Assembly: GCA_030066085.1 (NCBI GenBank)
Contig: JASJCI010000024.1
Span: 115,481 to 179,480 of the forward strand
Length of the DNA stretch: 64,000 bases
From: Gammaproteobacteria bacterium
Lineage (GTDB): Bacteria > Pseudomonadota > Gammaproteobacteria > GCA-001735895
Direction: 5' to 3'
Shown here piece after piece: positions 1 through 8,500 of this stretch. A program made the translations under genes and the position numbers. Position 1 is the first letter of the stretch. Every line of letters starts with the position of its first letter. The notes beneath the pieces are model-generated. The model saw only the letters and a program-made list of their open reading frames with translations. It had not been told where the DNA came from and made no database searches.

Positions 1-870
1 TTTCCGATCTACGATACGCTGGAGCTCGACGGCCAGGAACTGGTGCCTTATCGTGCCGATTACGCCTGCAACTGGCTGCAGGTGCTCGACGCGATCCTCG
101 ACCCGATTCATACCAGTTTCCTGCACTCGCGGGTCAGCCGCGCGCAGTTCTCCGAGGGCATGGGTGAACTGGGTGAACTGCTGTTCCACGAGCGCGGGCA
201 GAGTTTCCTCGGCACCAACGTGCGCCGGGTCGGTGACAACGTCTGGTTCCGCGTCAACGAGCTGGTGCTGCCGAACTATACCCAGGCAGGCGCCGCGTTT
301 TCCGCCGACGGTACCCGGCCGATCTACTATGGTCGAACCGCCTTTTCGCGCTGGGTGGTGCCGCTCGACGACGAGAATACCACCGCGTTTGCCTGGGCGA
401 TCTTCGGCGAGCGCGCCGATCCGCCCGAGTACAACACGCCCGAGGGGCCGGAACTGATCGAACAGGGCGAGCTCATGGACCGGCCCTACAGCGAGCGCCA
501 GCGCTTCCCGGGCGATGCCGAGGCGGTCGAGGGTATGGGGCGTATCGCCGATCAGAAAATGGAACACCTGGTGCCGAGCGATAGCGGCATCATCCAGTAC
601 CGCAAGCGCCTGCGCAAACTGTGTCGGCAGCTCGAGCAGGGCATCGAGCCCACCCACGTTACCGCGGCCGGAATTGCACCGGTCCCGACCTGTGGCGGCG
701 ACACGGTGCTTTGCCTGCCGCGGATCGATGATGACGAGCGCACCAGGCTGCGCGAACTGGGTGAGCGTTTCATGCAGATCCAGTTCGATGCCGAGGATTT
801 AGCGGAGGATGAGCGGGTACGGCACGTAGTCCGGGCCCTGCGTGCGCTCGAGACCGAGGTGGCGGCATGA
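1..870 (+). CDS. Rieske-type aromatic ring-hydroxylating oxygenase, alpha subunit, C-terminal part (5' truncated by window)
   Basis: The frame is open from base 1, so the N-terminal Rieske [2Fe-2S] half lies outside the window. What remains is the catalytic domain of a non-heme iron oxygenase. Near its start is N-W-L-Q-x-x-D-x-x-x-D-P-I-H-x-x-x-L-H, which matches the mononuclear-iron motif (two His ligands after a conserved Asp) of the phenoxybenzoate/LigX-like branch. Family members hydroxylate or demethylate aromatic substrates using electrons from a separate reductase; the substrate here cannot be told. The stop overlaps the ATG of the dehydrogenase downstream by 4 nt, so the two are translationally coupled. 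The first in-window start-like codon (GTG at 43) is inside the domain and is not the true start. Confidence 0.85.
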   Translation, partial: FPIYDTLELDGQELVPYRADYACNWLQVLDAILDPIHTSFLHSRVSRAQFSEGMGELGELLFHERGQSFLGTNVRRVGDNVWFRVNELVLPNYTQAGAAFSADGTRPIYYGRTAFSRWVVPLDDENTTAFAWAIFGERADPPEYNTPEGPELIEQGELMDRPYSERQRFPGDAEAVEGMGRIADQKMEHLVPSDSGIIQYRKRLRKLCRQLEQGIEPTHVTAAGIAPVPTCGGDTVLCLPRIDDDERTRLRELGERFMQIQFDAEDLAEDERVRHVVRALRALETEVAA

Positions 871-1883
871 CGATCCGGCTGCACGTCAAGAACAACCACG
901 CGGGCCCGCACACTTTTCCATCGACGCCCGAGAGCGAACCGGTATTCACCATCACGCGCGAAAAGTTCGCTTTGGCCGCGCGCGACTTCCCCGAACTCGC
1001 GTCGCGGCTCGAGGTATTCGTCGACTGGGATACCGACCACTGGGCCGAGTCGATGGCCGACGCCGAGATCCTGCTGACCTGGGATCTGCCCACCGAACGG
1101 CTGGCCGAGGTTGCGCCCGGGCTGAAGTGGATTCACTGCATCGGCGCCGGGGTCGAGCATCTTTGCCCGATGGACTGGGTGCCGGAAGGCGTCACGATTA
1201 CGAATAACAAGGGCGCGCATGCCGACAAGGCCGGCGAATACGCGCTGATGGCGGTCCTGATGCTGCACAACAAGATGCCGCAGATTCTGACCAACCAGCG
1301 CGCAGCGAACTGGAACTCGCTGTTTTCGACCCCGATCGCGGGCAAGACCGTGGGCCTGGTCGGCGTCGGCAGTATCGGCGGCGGGGCCGCGCGGCAGCTG
1401 GCTAAGATGCCGGTTCGGATCCTCGGCGTCAGCCGACACGGACGGCCACACCCGGACGTCGACGAAATGTACGCGATGGATGCACTCGACGAGGTGCTGC
1501 CGCAACTGGACTATGTTTTCGTTTCCCTGCCGTCGACGCCGGAAACCATCGGCCTGTTCGACCGCGCGCGGCTCGAACGTCTCAAGCGGGGCGCGGGCAT
1601 CATCAACGTCGGCCGCGGCGCGACCTTCGACTACGGCGCGCTGTCGGCGCTGCTCGCCGACGGTCACCTGTCCGGTGCGGTGCTCGACGTGTTCGAGCAG
1701 GAGCCCCTGCCGCCCGACTCACCGCTGTGGCGGGCGCCGAACCTGGTGGTAACGCCGCACGTTTCGGCCGACGACGGCGACAGTTACGTGCCGATCACGC
1801 TGCAACTGTTCTTCGACAACCTGCGGCGTTACGTCGCCGGCGAGCAACTGCGCAACGTGGTGCGCCCCGAACTGGGGTATTGA
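867..1883 (+). CDS. D-2-hydroxyacid dehydrogenase (NAD-binding)
   Basis: A 338-residue protein of the phosphoglycerate/glyoxylate reductase superfamily, which interconverts 2-keto and D-2-hydroxy acids with NAD(P)H. The Rossmann motif G-V-G-S-I-G-G-G is in the middle of the chain. The catalytic triad is visible as Arg in N-V-G-R-G, Glu in F-E-Q-E-P and His in T-P-H-V-S. Length and order of motifs fit a complete member. The start overlaps the upstream oxygenase stop by 4 nt. The pairing suggests that it reduces or oxidises a hydroxyacid made in the same catabolic route; that role is inferred. Confidence 0.88.
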   Translation: MTIRLHVKNNHAGPHTFPSTPESEPVFTITREKFALAARDFPELASRLEVFVDWDTDHWAESMADAEILLTWDLPTERLAEVAPGLKWIHCIGAGVEHLCPMDWVPEGVTITNNKGAHADKAGEYALMAVLMLHNKMPQILTNQRAANWNSLFSTPIAGKTVGLVGVGSIGGGAARQLAKMPVRILGVSRHGRPHPDVDEMYAMDALDEVLPQLDYVFVSLPSTPETIGLFDRARLERLKRGAGIINVGRGATFDYGALSALLADGHLSGAVLDVFEQEPLPPDSPLWRAPNLVVTPHVSADDGDSYVPITLQLFFDNLRRYVAGEQLRNVVRPELGY

Positions 1884-1918
1884 AGCAGCGAGCCCCTGCA
1901 ACTACCGGAGGACAGATC

Positions 1919-2434
1919 TTGAACAGCGTGGATTCACTGGTCAGCTGGCTCGAACAGCACGACTCGCGCATCGACCTGCGTGAACTGCAGTTACGTCTCG
2001 ACGACGAGGGGCTCGACCTCGACGCTTTTGCCGGTCACGTGCATTTCGACGAGCAGCGTTACGCGCGCAACCTGGTTGCACACGGCCCGCAGTTTTACGC
2101 GCTGTTGTTATGCTGGCTGCCGGGGCAGGCGAGTCCGATCCACGATCATCGCGGCGCCTCCTGCGGAGTACGCGTCATCCAGGGGACGGCGACCGAGACC
2201 AGCTTTCGCTGGCAGGGCGAGCGCCTGGTCGAGGACTCCGTCACGACGATGCTGGCGGGTGAAGTGTGCGGCTCGTTCGATGACGATATCCACGAAATTC
2301 GCAACGACGCTGCCGACAACCTCGTCACCCTGCACGTTTATTCGCCGTATCTCGACAATATAAACCTGTACGAGCGGGAGAGCGGCAGGGTCCGGGTTTT
2401 TTCCGATCCGTTGATTGCCGAACTGAGCGCCTGA
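1919..2434 (+). CDS. Cysteine dioxygenase-type thiol dioxygenase (TTG start)
   Basis: A 171-residue cupin enzyme that adds O2 to the thiol of cysteine (or 3-mercaptopropionate), giving the sulfinate. The iron ligands are His75 and His77 in P-I-H-D-H and His125 in D-I-H-E-I. Cys82 sits seven residues after the first His and Tyr141 lies in L-H-V-Y-S-P; these are the positions of the Cys-Tyr thioether cross-link of mammalian cysteine dioxygenase. I chose the TTG at 1919 because GGAGG at 1907-1911 lies 7 nt before it. The only close in-frame alternative, GTG at 1928, is too far from that site. It lies 35 nt after the dehydrogenase, probably in the same transcript. Preference for cysteine over mercaptopropionate is not provable here. 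Confidence 0.88.
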   Translation: MNSVDSLVSWLEQHDSRIDLRELQLRLDDEGLDLDAFAGHVHFDEQRYARNLVAHGPQFYALLLCWLPGQASPIHDHRGASCGVRVIQGTATETSFRWQGERLVEDSVTTMLAGEVCGSFDDDIHEIRNDAADNLVTLHVYSPYLDNINLYERESGRVRVFSDPLIAELSA

Positions 2435-2628
2435 TCGGCCGCCGGCAGACGAGCTTGCCTGGTTTGCCAGGATCGCACCGCCGGTCGCGGCATCGGTTAC
2501 GGTGCGCGTATCGCGCAAGCTCATGTGCAGGTGGCAGGATAAGCATGCCAGGTAGCGATGCCTGACCCTTCGTGGTTGATTTTGGCTATATATAAGGGAT
2601 GGCATTCCCTCCAAACGGACTAATGGTT
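2435..2628 (+). other. Intergenic region before the peroxidase gene
   Basis: No convincing gene. It contains a small hairpin, CCTGG-TTTG-CCAGG (2458-2471), and an AT-rich TATATATAAGGG stretch at about 2587-2598 that may be part of a promoter for the cytochrome c peroxidase. Confidence 0.4.
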
Positions 2629-3753
2629 ATGAGTTTCCGTCCCGTGTTGCTGCTGGCGCTGTTGCTGGTCGCTCCCGTGTATGCGGTCGAATTCGATCAA
2701 CGCGAACGTGCGACGATCGCGTCACACGGACCCTGGCCGCCACCACCGGTACTTGATGACAGCAACCGGGTATCGGGCAACAAGGCGGCTATTCGCTTCG
2801 GCGAAATGCTGTTTTTCGATCACGCGCTCGGTGGCGATTCGCGCATGAGCTGTGCCAGTTGCCATGATCCGGGGCGCGCTTTTACCGATGGCCGCACCAC
2901 CGGTTTCGGTCGGACGCGACTGGCGCGTAACACCACTTCGCTGTTGAACCTGGCTGGTAACCGCTGGTTCGGCTGGGGCGGGGAAAACGATTCGCTGTGG
3001 GCGCAGAGCATACGACCCATTCTCGCGCTCGAAGAAATGGCGAGCACTCCCTTGCTGGTGAAAAAGATCGTGCTCGGTCGCGATCGTTACCGCGAGTATT
3101 ACCGCGACGCATTCAGCGTCGCGGCCGCGGACGAGGACAGCGAAATCCTGCTGGTCAACGTCGGCAAGGCGCTCGCCGCCTACCAGGAAACGCTGGTAAG
3201 CCCGAGGTCACCGTTCGACGATTTTCGCGATGCGCTGCTCGCGGGCGACGAGGCTGCGATGGCGCAATACCCGCGAAGCGCACAGCGTGGACTCAAGCTG
3301 TTCATCGGCGAGGGGCGCTGTTCGGTCTGTCACCTCGGGCCTCGTTTCAGCAATGGCGAGTTCGAAAATGTCGGGATCCCGTTCCAGGTACCGGGCGGAG
3401 TCGATCCCGGTCGCTACCAGGGTATCCAGAAGTTGCTTGCGAACCCGTATAACCGGCTCGGGCCGTTCAACGACGGCAACGCGCAGGACAATGCCGTCGC
3501 CACGCGCTCGCTTCGCCCGGACGACCGGAACCGTGGCCGGTTCAGGGTTCCCGGTCTGCGGGACCTGGTCGAGACCGCTCCCTACATGCATGACGGCAGC
3601 CTGGGCACGCTGGACGACGTCGTGCGACATTACTCCGAACTCGACGACGAGCTTGCGGGGGCTGGCGCCGACAGATTCCTGCGACCGCTGCGCCTGGACG
3701 ACCGCCAGGTCGAAGACCTGACGGCGTTCCTGCGCTCGCTGAGTGCCTACTGA
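2629..3753 (+). CDS. Di-heme cytochrome c peroxidase family protein, exported
   Basis: A periplasmic protein of about 374 residues of the CcpA/MauG family, which reduces H2O2 with electrons from c-type cytochromes (MauG relatives instead oxidise other proteins). It has two haem-binding CxxCH sites: C-A-S-C-H in the N-terminal third and C-S-V-C-H in the middle. The segment P-Y-M-H-D-G-S near the C-terminus is typical of the second haem domain. A signal peptide (M-S-F-R-P then a Leu/Ala core ending V-Y-A) is seen if translation starts at ATG 2629. Starts at 2599 or 2623 would only lengthen it, and none has a clear ribosome site. A terminator follows, so it appears to be a single gene. Confidence 0.88.
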   Translation: MSFRPVLLLALLLVAPVYAVEFDQRERATIASHGPWPPPPVLDDSNRVSGNKAAIRFGEMLFFDHALGGDSRMSCASCHDPGRAFTDGRTTGFGRTRLARNTTSLLNLAGNRWFGWGGENDSLWAQSIRPILALEEMASTPLLVKKIVLGRDRYREYYRDAFSVAAADEDSEILLVNVGKALAAYQETLVSPRSPFDDFRDALLAGDEAAMAQYPRSAQRGLKLFIGEGRCSVCHLGPRFSNGEFENVGIPFQVPGGVDPGRYQGIQKLLANPYNRLGPFNDGNAQDNAVATRSLRPDDRNRGRFRVPGLRDLVETAPYMHDGSLGTLDDVVRHYSELDDELAGAGADRFLRPLRLDDRQVEDLTAFLRSLSAY

Positions 3754-3761
3754 GCCGCTGT

Positions 3762-3788
3762 GCCCGCTCGCGGCGGGCTTTTCTTTTT
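3762..3788 (+). terminator. Rho-independent terminator after the peroxidase gene
   Basis: Stem GCCCGC / GCGGGC with a 5-nt loop, followed by TTTTCTTTTT, 8 nt after the stop codon. Confidence 0.85.
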
Positions 3789-3834
3789 CGCCGATTGAAT
3801 TACCCTGTAGCGGTTTTCCGCTGGGGGATCTTTT

Positions 3835-5349
3835 ATGCCTGCTTCCAGGACTATCGCGGTTGGCGGTTTCCAGCACGAGACCAATACCTTTGCGCCGCAT
3901 CCAGCTGATTTCCATGCTTTCGAACGTCCTGACGGCTGGCCCGCGCTAACCCGTGGTGACGCGCTGTTCGAGGTCATGCACGGTCTCAATATCCCGCTCA
4001 GCGGTTACCTGGCAAGGGCGCAGGCCGCGGGTCATGACCTGCGGCCGCTGTGCTGGTGTTCGGCCGAGCCCAGTGGCTACGTCACGCGCGACGCTTTCGA
4101 GCGCATCGCCGATATGATTTGCGGCGGGATCGAGGATGCCGGGCAACTCGACGGCGTCTACCTCGACCTGCACGGCGCCATGGTCTGCGAACACCACGAG
4201 GACGGCGAGGGGGAGCTGCTGCGGCGGGTACGCGCGATCGTGGGCCCCGACGTGCCGATCGTGATCAGCCTCGACCTGCACGTCAACCTGACCCGGGCGA
4301 TGCTCGAATACAGCGACGCGATGACGATTTATCGCACCTACCCGCATCTCGACATGGCGGAGACCGGCGCGCGCGCTTTCGACCTGCTGGAGATGCTGAT
4401 GGCCGGTACGAAACTGCACAAGGTGCTGCGCAAGATTCCGTTCCTGGTGCCACTGACGTCGCAATGCACGGACTTCGAACCCTGTCGGTCGATCTACCGC
4501 GAGGCCGCCGAACTGAGCGCACGGGGCGGCGTTGTCAACGTCGAGTTCGGTGCCGGCTTTCCGCCGTCCGATATCGCCGAATGTGGTCCGGGCGTGGTCG
4601 CTTACGGTACCGACCGTGCCGCGACCGAGGCCGCTGCCGAGACCCTGTACCGGCTGGTCGTCGATGCCGAACCCGAGTTCGAATTCGAGTTGCTCAATGC
4701 TGACGCGGCGGTTATGCGCGCGATGGAAATTCATGCCCGACTGCCGGTCGTCATCGCCGATGCGCAGGACAACCCGGGCGCGGGCGGCACCGCGGACACA
4801 ACCGGCCTGCTCGCGTCCCTGCTGCGCCAGGGCGCGCAGCGCGCGGTGCTGGCGATGCTCTACGACCCGGAGGTCACCCTGCGCGCGCATGAGCTCGATA
4901 TCGGCGCCGAATTCGATGCCGAACTCGGTGCAACGAGCGGCTTTGCCGGTGTCGATCCGCTGCCATGCCGGCTGCGGGTCGAGGCGCTCGGTGACGGCGA
5001 ATTCGTCTTCACCGGCGAAATGCAGCTGAATTCGCGCGCGCAGCTCGGGCCGATGGCGCTGCTGCGCATTGTCGACGAGGTCGCCGACCTGCGCGTCATC
5101 GTTGGCAGTTCGCGCTTCCAGTGCCTCGACCAGGCGATCCTGCGGCACGTCGGTATCGAGCCGTCAGAGCAGGGTATCGTCGCGGTCAAGAGCACGGTGC
5201 ACTTTCGCGCCGACTTCGATCCGATCGCGGAGCAGACGCTGGTCGCGATCGCGCCGGGCGCCAACTACTGCCGGTTGACGGAGATCGGGTATCGCAACCT
5301 GCGCGCTGGCGTGCGTCTCGAACCGGGCGGGCCCGCGCACATCGGCTGA
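3835..5349 (+). CDS. M81 family metallopeptidase (MlrC-like)
   Basis: A 504-residue protein of the family named for MlrC, the zinc peptidase of the microcystin-degradation pathway. Typical family signatures are G-G-F-Q-H-E-T-N-T-F near the N-terminus, D-L-H-G-A-M, S-L-D-L-H-V-N, Y-P-H-x-D-M-A-E-T-G, and D-N-P-G-A-G-G-T in the C-terminal half. The conserved His and Asp residues in these are the likely zinc ligands. Most family members sit in catabolic clusters of unknown substrate, so microcystin activity should not be assumed. The ATG at 3835 has GGGGGA 7 nt upstream. It stands alone between two convergent or isolated units. Confidence 0.85.
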   Translation: MPASRTIAVGGFQHETNTFAPHPADFHAFERPDGWPALTRGDALFEVMHGLNIPLSGYLARAQAAGHDLRPLCWCSAEPSGYVTRDAFERIADMICGGIEDAGQLDGVYLDLHGAMVCEHHEDGEGELLRRVRAIVGPDVPIVISLDLHVNLTRAMLEYSDAMTIYRTYPHLDMAETGARAFDLLEMLMAGTKLHKVLRKIPFLVPLTSQCTDFEPCRSIYREAAELSARGGVVNVEFGAGFPPSDIAECGPGVVAYGTDRAATEAAAETLYRLVVDAEPEFEFELLNADAAVMRAMEIHARLPVVIADAQDNPGAGGTADTTGLLASLLRQGAQRAVLAMLYDPEVTLRAHELDIGAEFDAELGATSGFAGVDPLPCRLRVEALGDGEFVFTGEMQLNSRAQLGPMALLRIVDEVADLRVIVGSSRFQCLDQAILRHVGIEPSEQGIVAVKSTVHFRADFDPIAEQTLVAIAPGANYCRLTEIGYRNLRAGVRLEPGGPAHIG

Positions 5350-5536
5350 TTCCCCTATTCTCCAGCCCCGTAACTTTGGTCGGAGTAAAGACTCGAATAT
5401 TGACGCTTACGAAAAATTCTTTTGCGTGCCGGTCGAGCCTGTGGATCAGGCCGGGTTGAACCGGCGGAGATTCTATATCGCAGCCCTGCAATTCGAAATG
5501 CGGCAGCGCGATGGACAGCAGTACGGCGGGATCTCG
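5350..5536. other. Convergent intergenic region
   Basis: This lies between the convergent ends of the M81 peptidase and the large regulator. Nothing strong is seen; a weak hairpin CCGG-GTTGAA-CCGG (5451-5464) has no T-run. Confidence 0.4.
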
Positions 5537-8500
5537 TTACAGGTCATCGCCCAGGCCGGCGCGCAGCAGCAATTCGAAGAATGCCTCGAAATCGTCGTCG
5601 GATTCGTAGCCGGCCACATAGGACCAGCAATCCCGCCAGACCTCTACAGAGTCGGGAAAACGCGGCATCTGCCTGCGCGCGAGGGCCAGGTACTGTGCCA
5701 TTTCTTCCCGTGCCTCGTCCATGGCGCCAAGGCCGACCAGTGCCGCGGCGAGTTCCGCGCGTACGCTGGGGGGCGGGTAGGGCAGCAAGCGGAAGGTGTC
5801 CACGGATCGGCGGAAATCGCCGGCATTGCGGAAAACGATGCCCGCGTTCCAGGCCATGTAAAAATGGTAGGGGTCACTGCGCAGGCTGAACTCGGCCAGT
5901 TTGCAGGCCTCGTCGTGCTCGCCGATAGCACTGAGCACCCAGGCTTTCTGGTTGTATCCGTCGGGCAGCGCCGGGTTATGTTCGATCGCCTTGTCGGCAT
6001 GCATCATCGCCCGGGTGAAATTGCGCAAAAACACCTGGTGTTCCGCCATGAAGGCGTGTGCCAGTGCGTCGGTGCCATCGAGGTCCAGCGCTTTGCGCAG
6101 GTGCTCGCCGGCTTCGGCGCTGATGGCATCGCGTTCGGTGGTCCAGTTTTCGGTCAGCAGCACGTTCAGCGTTGCACCCAGGATGGCGTGCGCGTTGACG
6201 TTTTTCGGGTCGATCGCAAGGCATTGTTTCATGCCGTCGATGGCGGTGGCGTAGTCCTCGGGATTGAAACGCTCGGCGTGGTACCAGCCGCGCATCAGGT
6301 AATCGTAACTCTGCAGATTCCTGGCCGGCTTTTGCGCGGAGATCAACCTGATACGACGATCGATGCGCGCGCTGATCGTGCCGGCGATGGTTTGTACCAG
6401 CTCTTCCTCGAGTTCGATCAACTCCTCCGGCGCGATGTCGTAGCGTTTACCCCACAGCTGATCGCCGCCGGCGGTTTCGGCCAGCTGTACCGTGATCCCG
6501 ATGCGCTCGCCACGCTTGCGGATACTGCCCTCGACGATGTACTGCGCACCGAGCTCGTCGGCGATTTCGGCGATACTGCGGGAGCTGTCCTTGAAGGCGA
6601 AACTCGCGTGGCGGGATTTCACGCCGAGTTCCGGGAAAGATCCCAGGCTCAATATCACGCTCTCGGTAAAACCATCGCTGAAATACTCCTGTTCGGGATC
6701 GCCGGACAGATTGGTGAAAGGCAGCACCACGATAGATGGCTGTTCGACTTGATCCTGCTGCAGGTCGTCGCACAGCCCTGCCTGTAACAACTGGTCGAAG
6801 TATTCGTCGAAGGCTTGCTCGGTCGGAAACGTCGAAATGTAGTGAAAGTAGTCGCGCCAGGCTTCTTCCGAGGCCGGCACCCGGGGCATATATTCGCGCG
6901 CTTTTTGCAGGTACTCGGCCATTTCTGCGCGTGCCTTGTCCGGTAGATCCTGCGCGACCAGGCAGGCGGCAATCTGGGCGTGCACGTTCGGTGTCAACAC
7001 GGGCATGGTACGAAAAGCCTCGATTGCTCGCTGGTACATGCCGGCGCAGCGATAGACTTCCCCCGCTGGCCAGCCCGCTTCATTCTGGTACTCGTCGAGC
7101 TGCATGCTGACGTCGGCCAGTTTTACCGCATCTTCCAGGTTACCTTCGGACGCGAGGCAGTCGGCCTTGCAGGCGTGAGCGTAAGACCAGGTCGGGTCCA
7201 GTTCGAGCGCGCGGTCCGCGTGATACCGTTCTTTCTCGCGGTCGCGTTGCAGACCGGCGAGGTCGGATGCAATCGCGTGTGCCAGGGCACTGTTCGGATC
7301 CAGGGCCAGTGCCCTTGACAGGTGCGATTCGATCTCGGCAACGGTTTCATCACGATCATCGCACCAGTTTTCGAATATCAAATCCTCGGAAACTGCGGCG
7401 ATCAATGCGCAGGCCATGACATTTTGCGGATCGATCTCGAGCGCCTTCTTGTGAAAGTCGATAGCCTTTGCCAGCGCCACTGGCGTATGTTGTTCATAGA
7501 CGTACCAGCCGCGCATCAGGTAGTCGAAACTCTTCATGTCGGCGGCTGGTTTTTTCGAAGCCAGTATTCTTACTTCGCGTCCGATCCGGCCGCTGATCGC
7601 GCTGGCCAGCGAGCGCACCAGTTCTTCTTCCAGTTCGAATAGCTCGTCGAGGGGCCTGTCGTATCGTTTCCCCCAGATCTGGTTGCCGCTCTCGACCTCG
7701 GTCAGCTGTACCGAGATACGGACCTGGTTGGCGTTCTTGCGGATGCTGCCCTCGACGATGTAGTCGACGCCGAGTTCGGCGCCGAGATCTCTAACCGACC
7801 GTGTGCTGTTGCGATGCGCGAAGCTGGTATGGCGCGATTTTACCGCCAGGCCGCGCGATGCACTCAATGCGCTGATCAGGCTTTCGGTAATGCCGTCGCT
7901 AAAATAATCCTGCTCGGGGTCGCCGCTCATGTTTTCCAGCGGCAGCACCAGCACCGATGGCTCACCGCCATCGGCTTCTTTCGCAGCTGGTGGAGTGAGC
8001 GTATCCTCGAGTCCGGCCGCGACCAGGCAGTCGATGATTTGCTGGTTATAAGACTGATCGGCGAAGGGCGCGTTGTCGATGGTGTATGCCATCCACTCAT
8101 CGAGGGTACGGGGCATGGCCAGCATGCCTGCACGGCAGTTTTCAAGGAAAACCTGCAGGGTCTTGCGAGCCTGGTCGAGGCGACCGAGCATGACGTTAGC
8201 GGCGATGTTATAGAGCCGGATAAAACTGGGAGCGTTTTTCGACTCCGCGATGATTTCCAGTGCTTTTTCAAACTCGCCGCAACAAAAATGGGATTCCGCC
8301 AGGATCCAGTCGGCCCAGGGATGATAGGGGTCGAGTTGCCAGGCAAGTTTGGCGACCTCGCGTGCCGCTTCGAATTTGCCCTGCATTTCCAGGTTCATGG
8401 CTTTTGTCGTCAGCGCGTCGGTGTCGTTCGGGTTGATCGTTAAAGCTTTTTCCACGTGCCTGGCGGCCGCCTCGTAGTCACGACAAAAGATCTGGTACTC

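Noticed and set aside
2460..2614. CxxCH-like sequence (C-L-S-C-H) in a minus-strand frame
   Set aside because: The frame runs antisense through the cysteine dioxygenase gene, has no signal peptide and no second haem feature; chance match.
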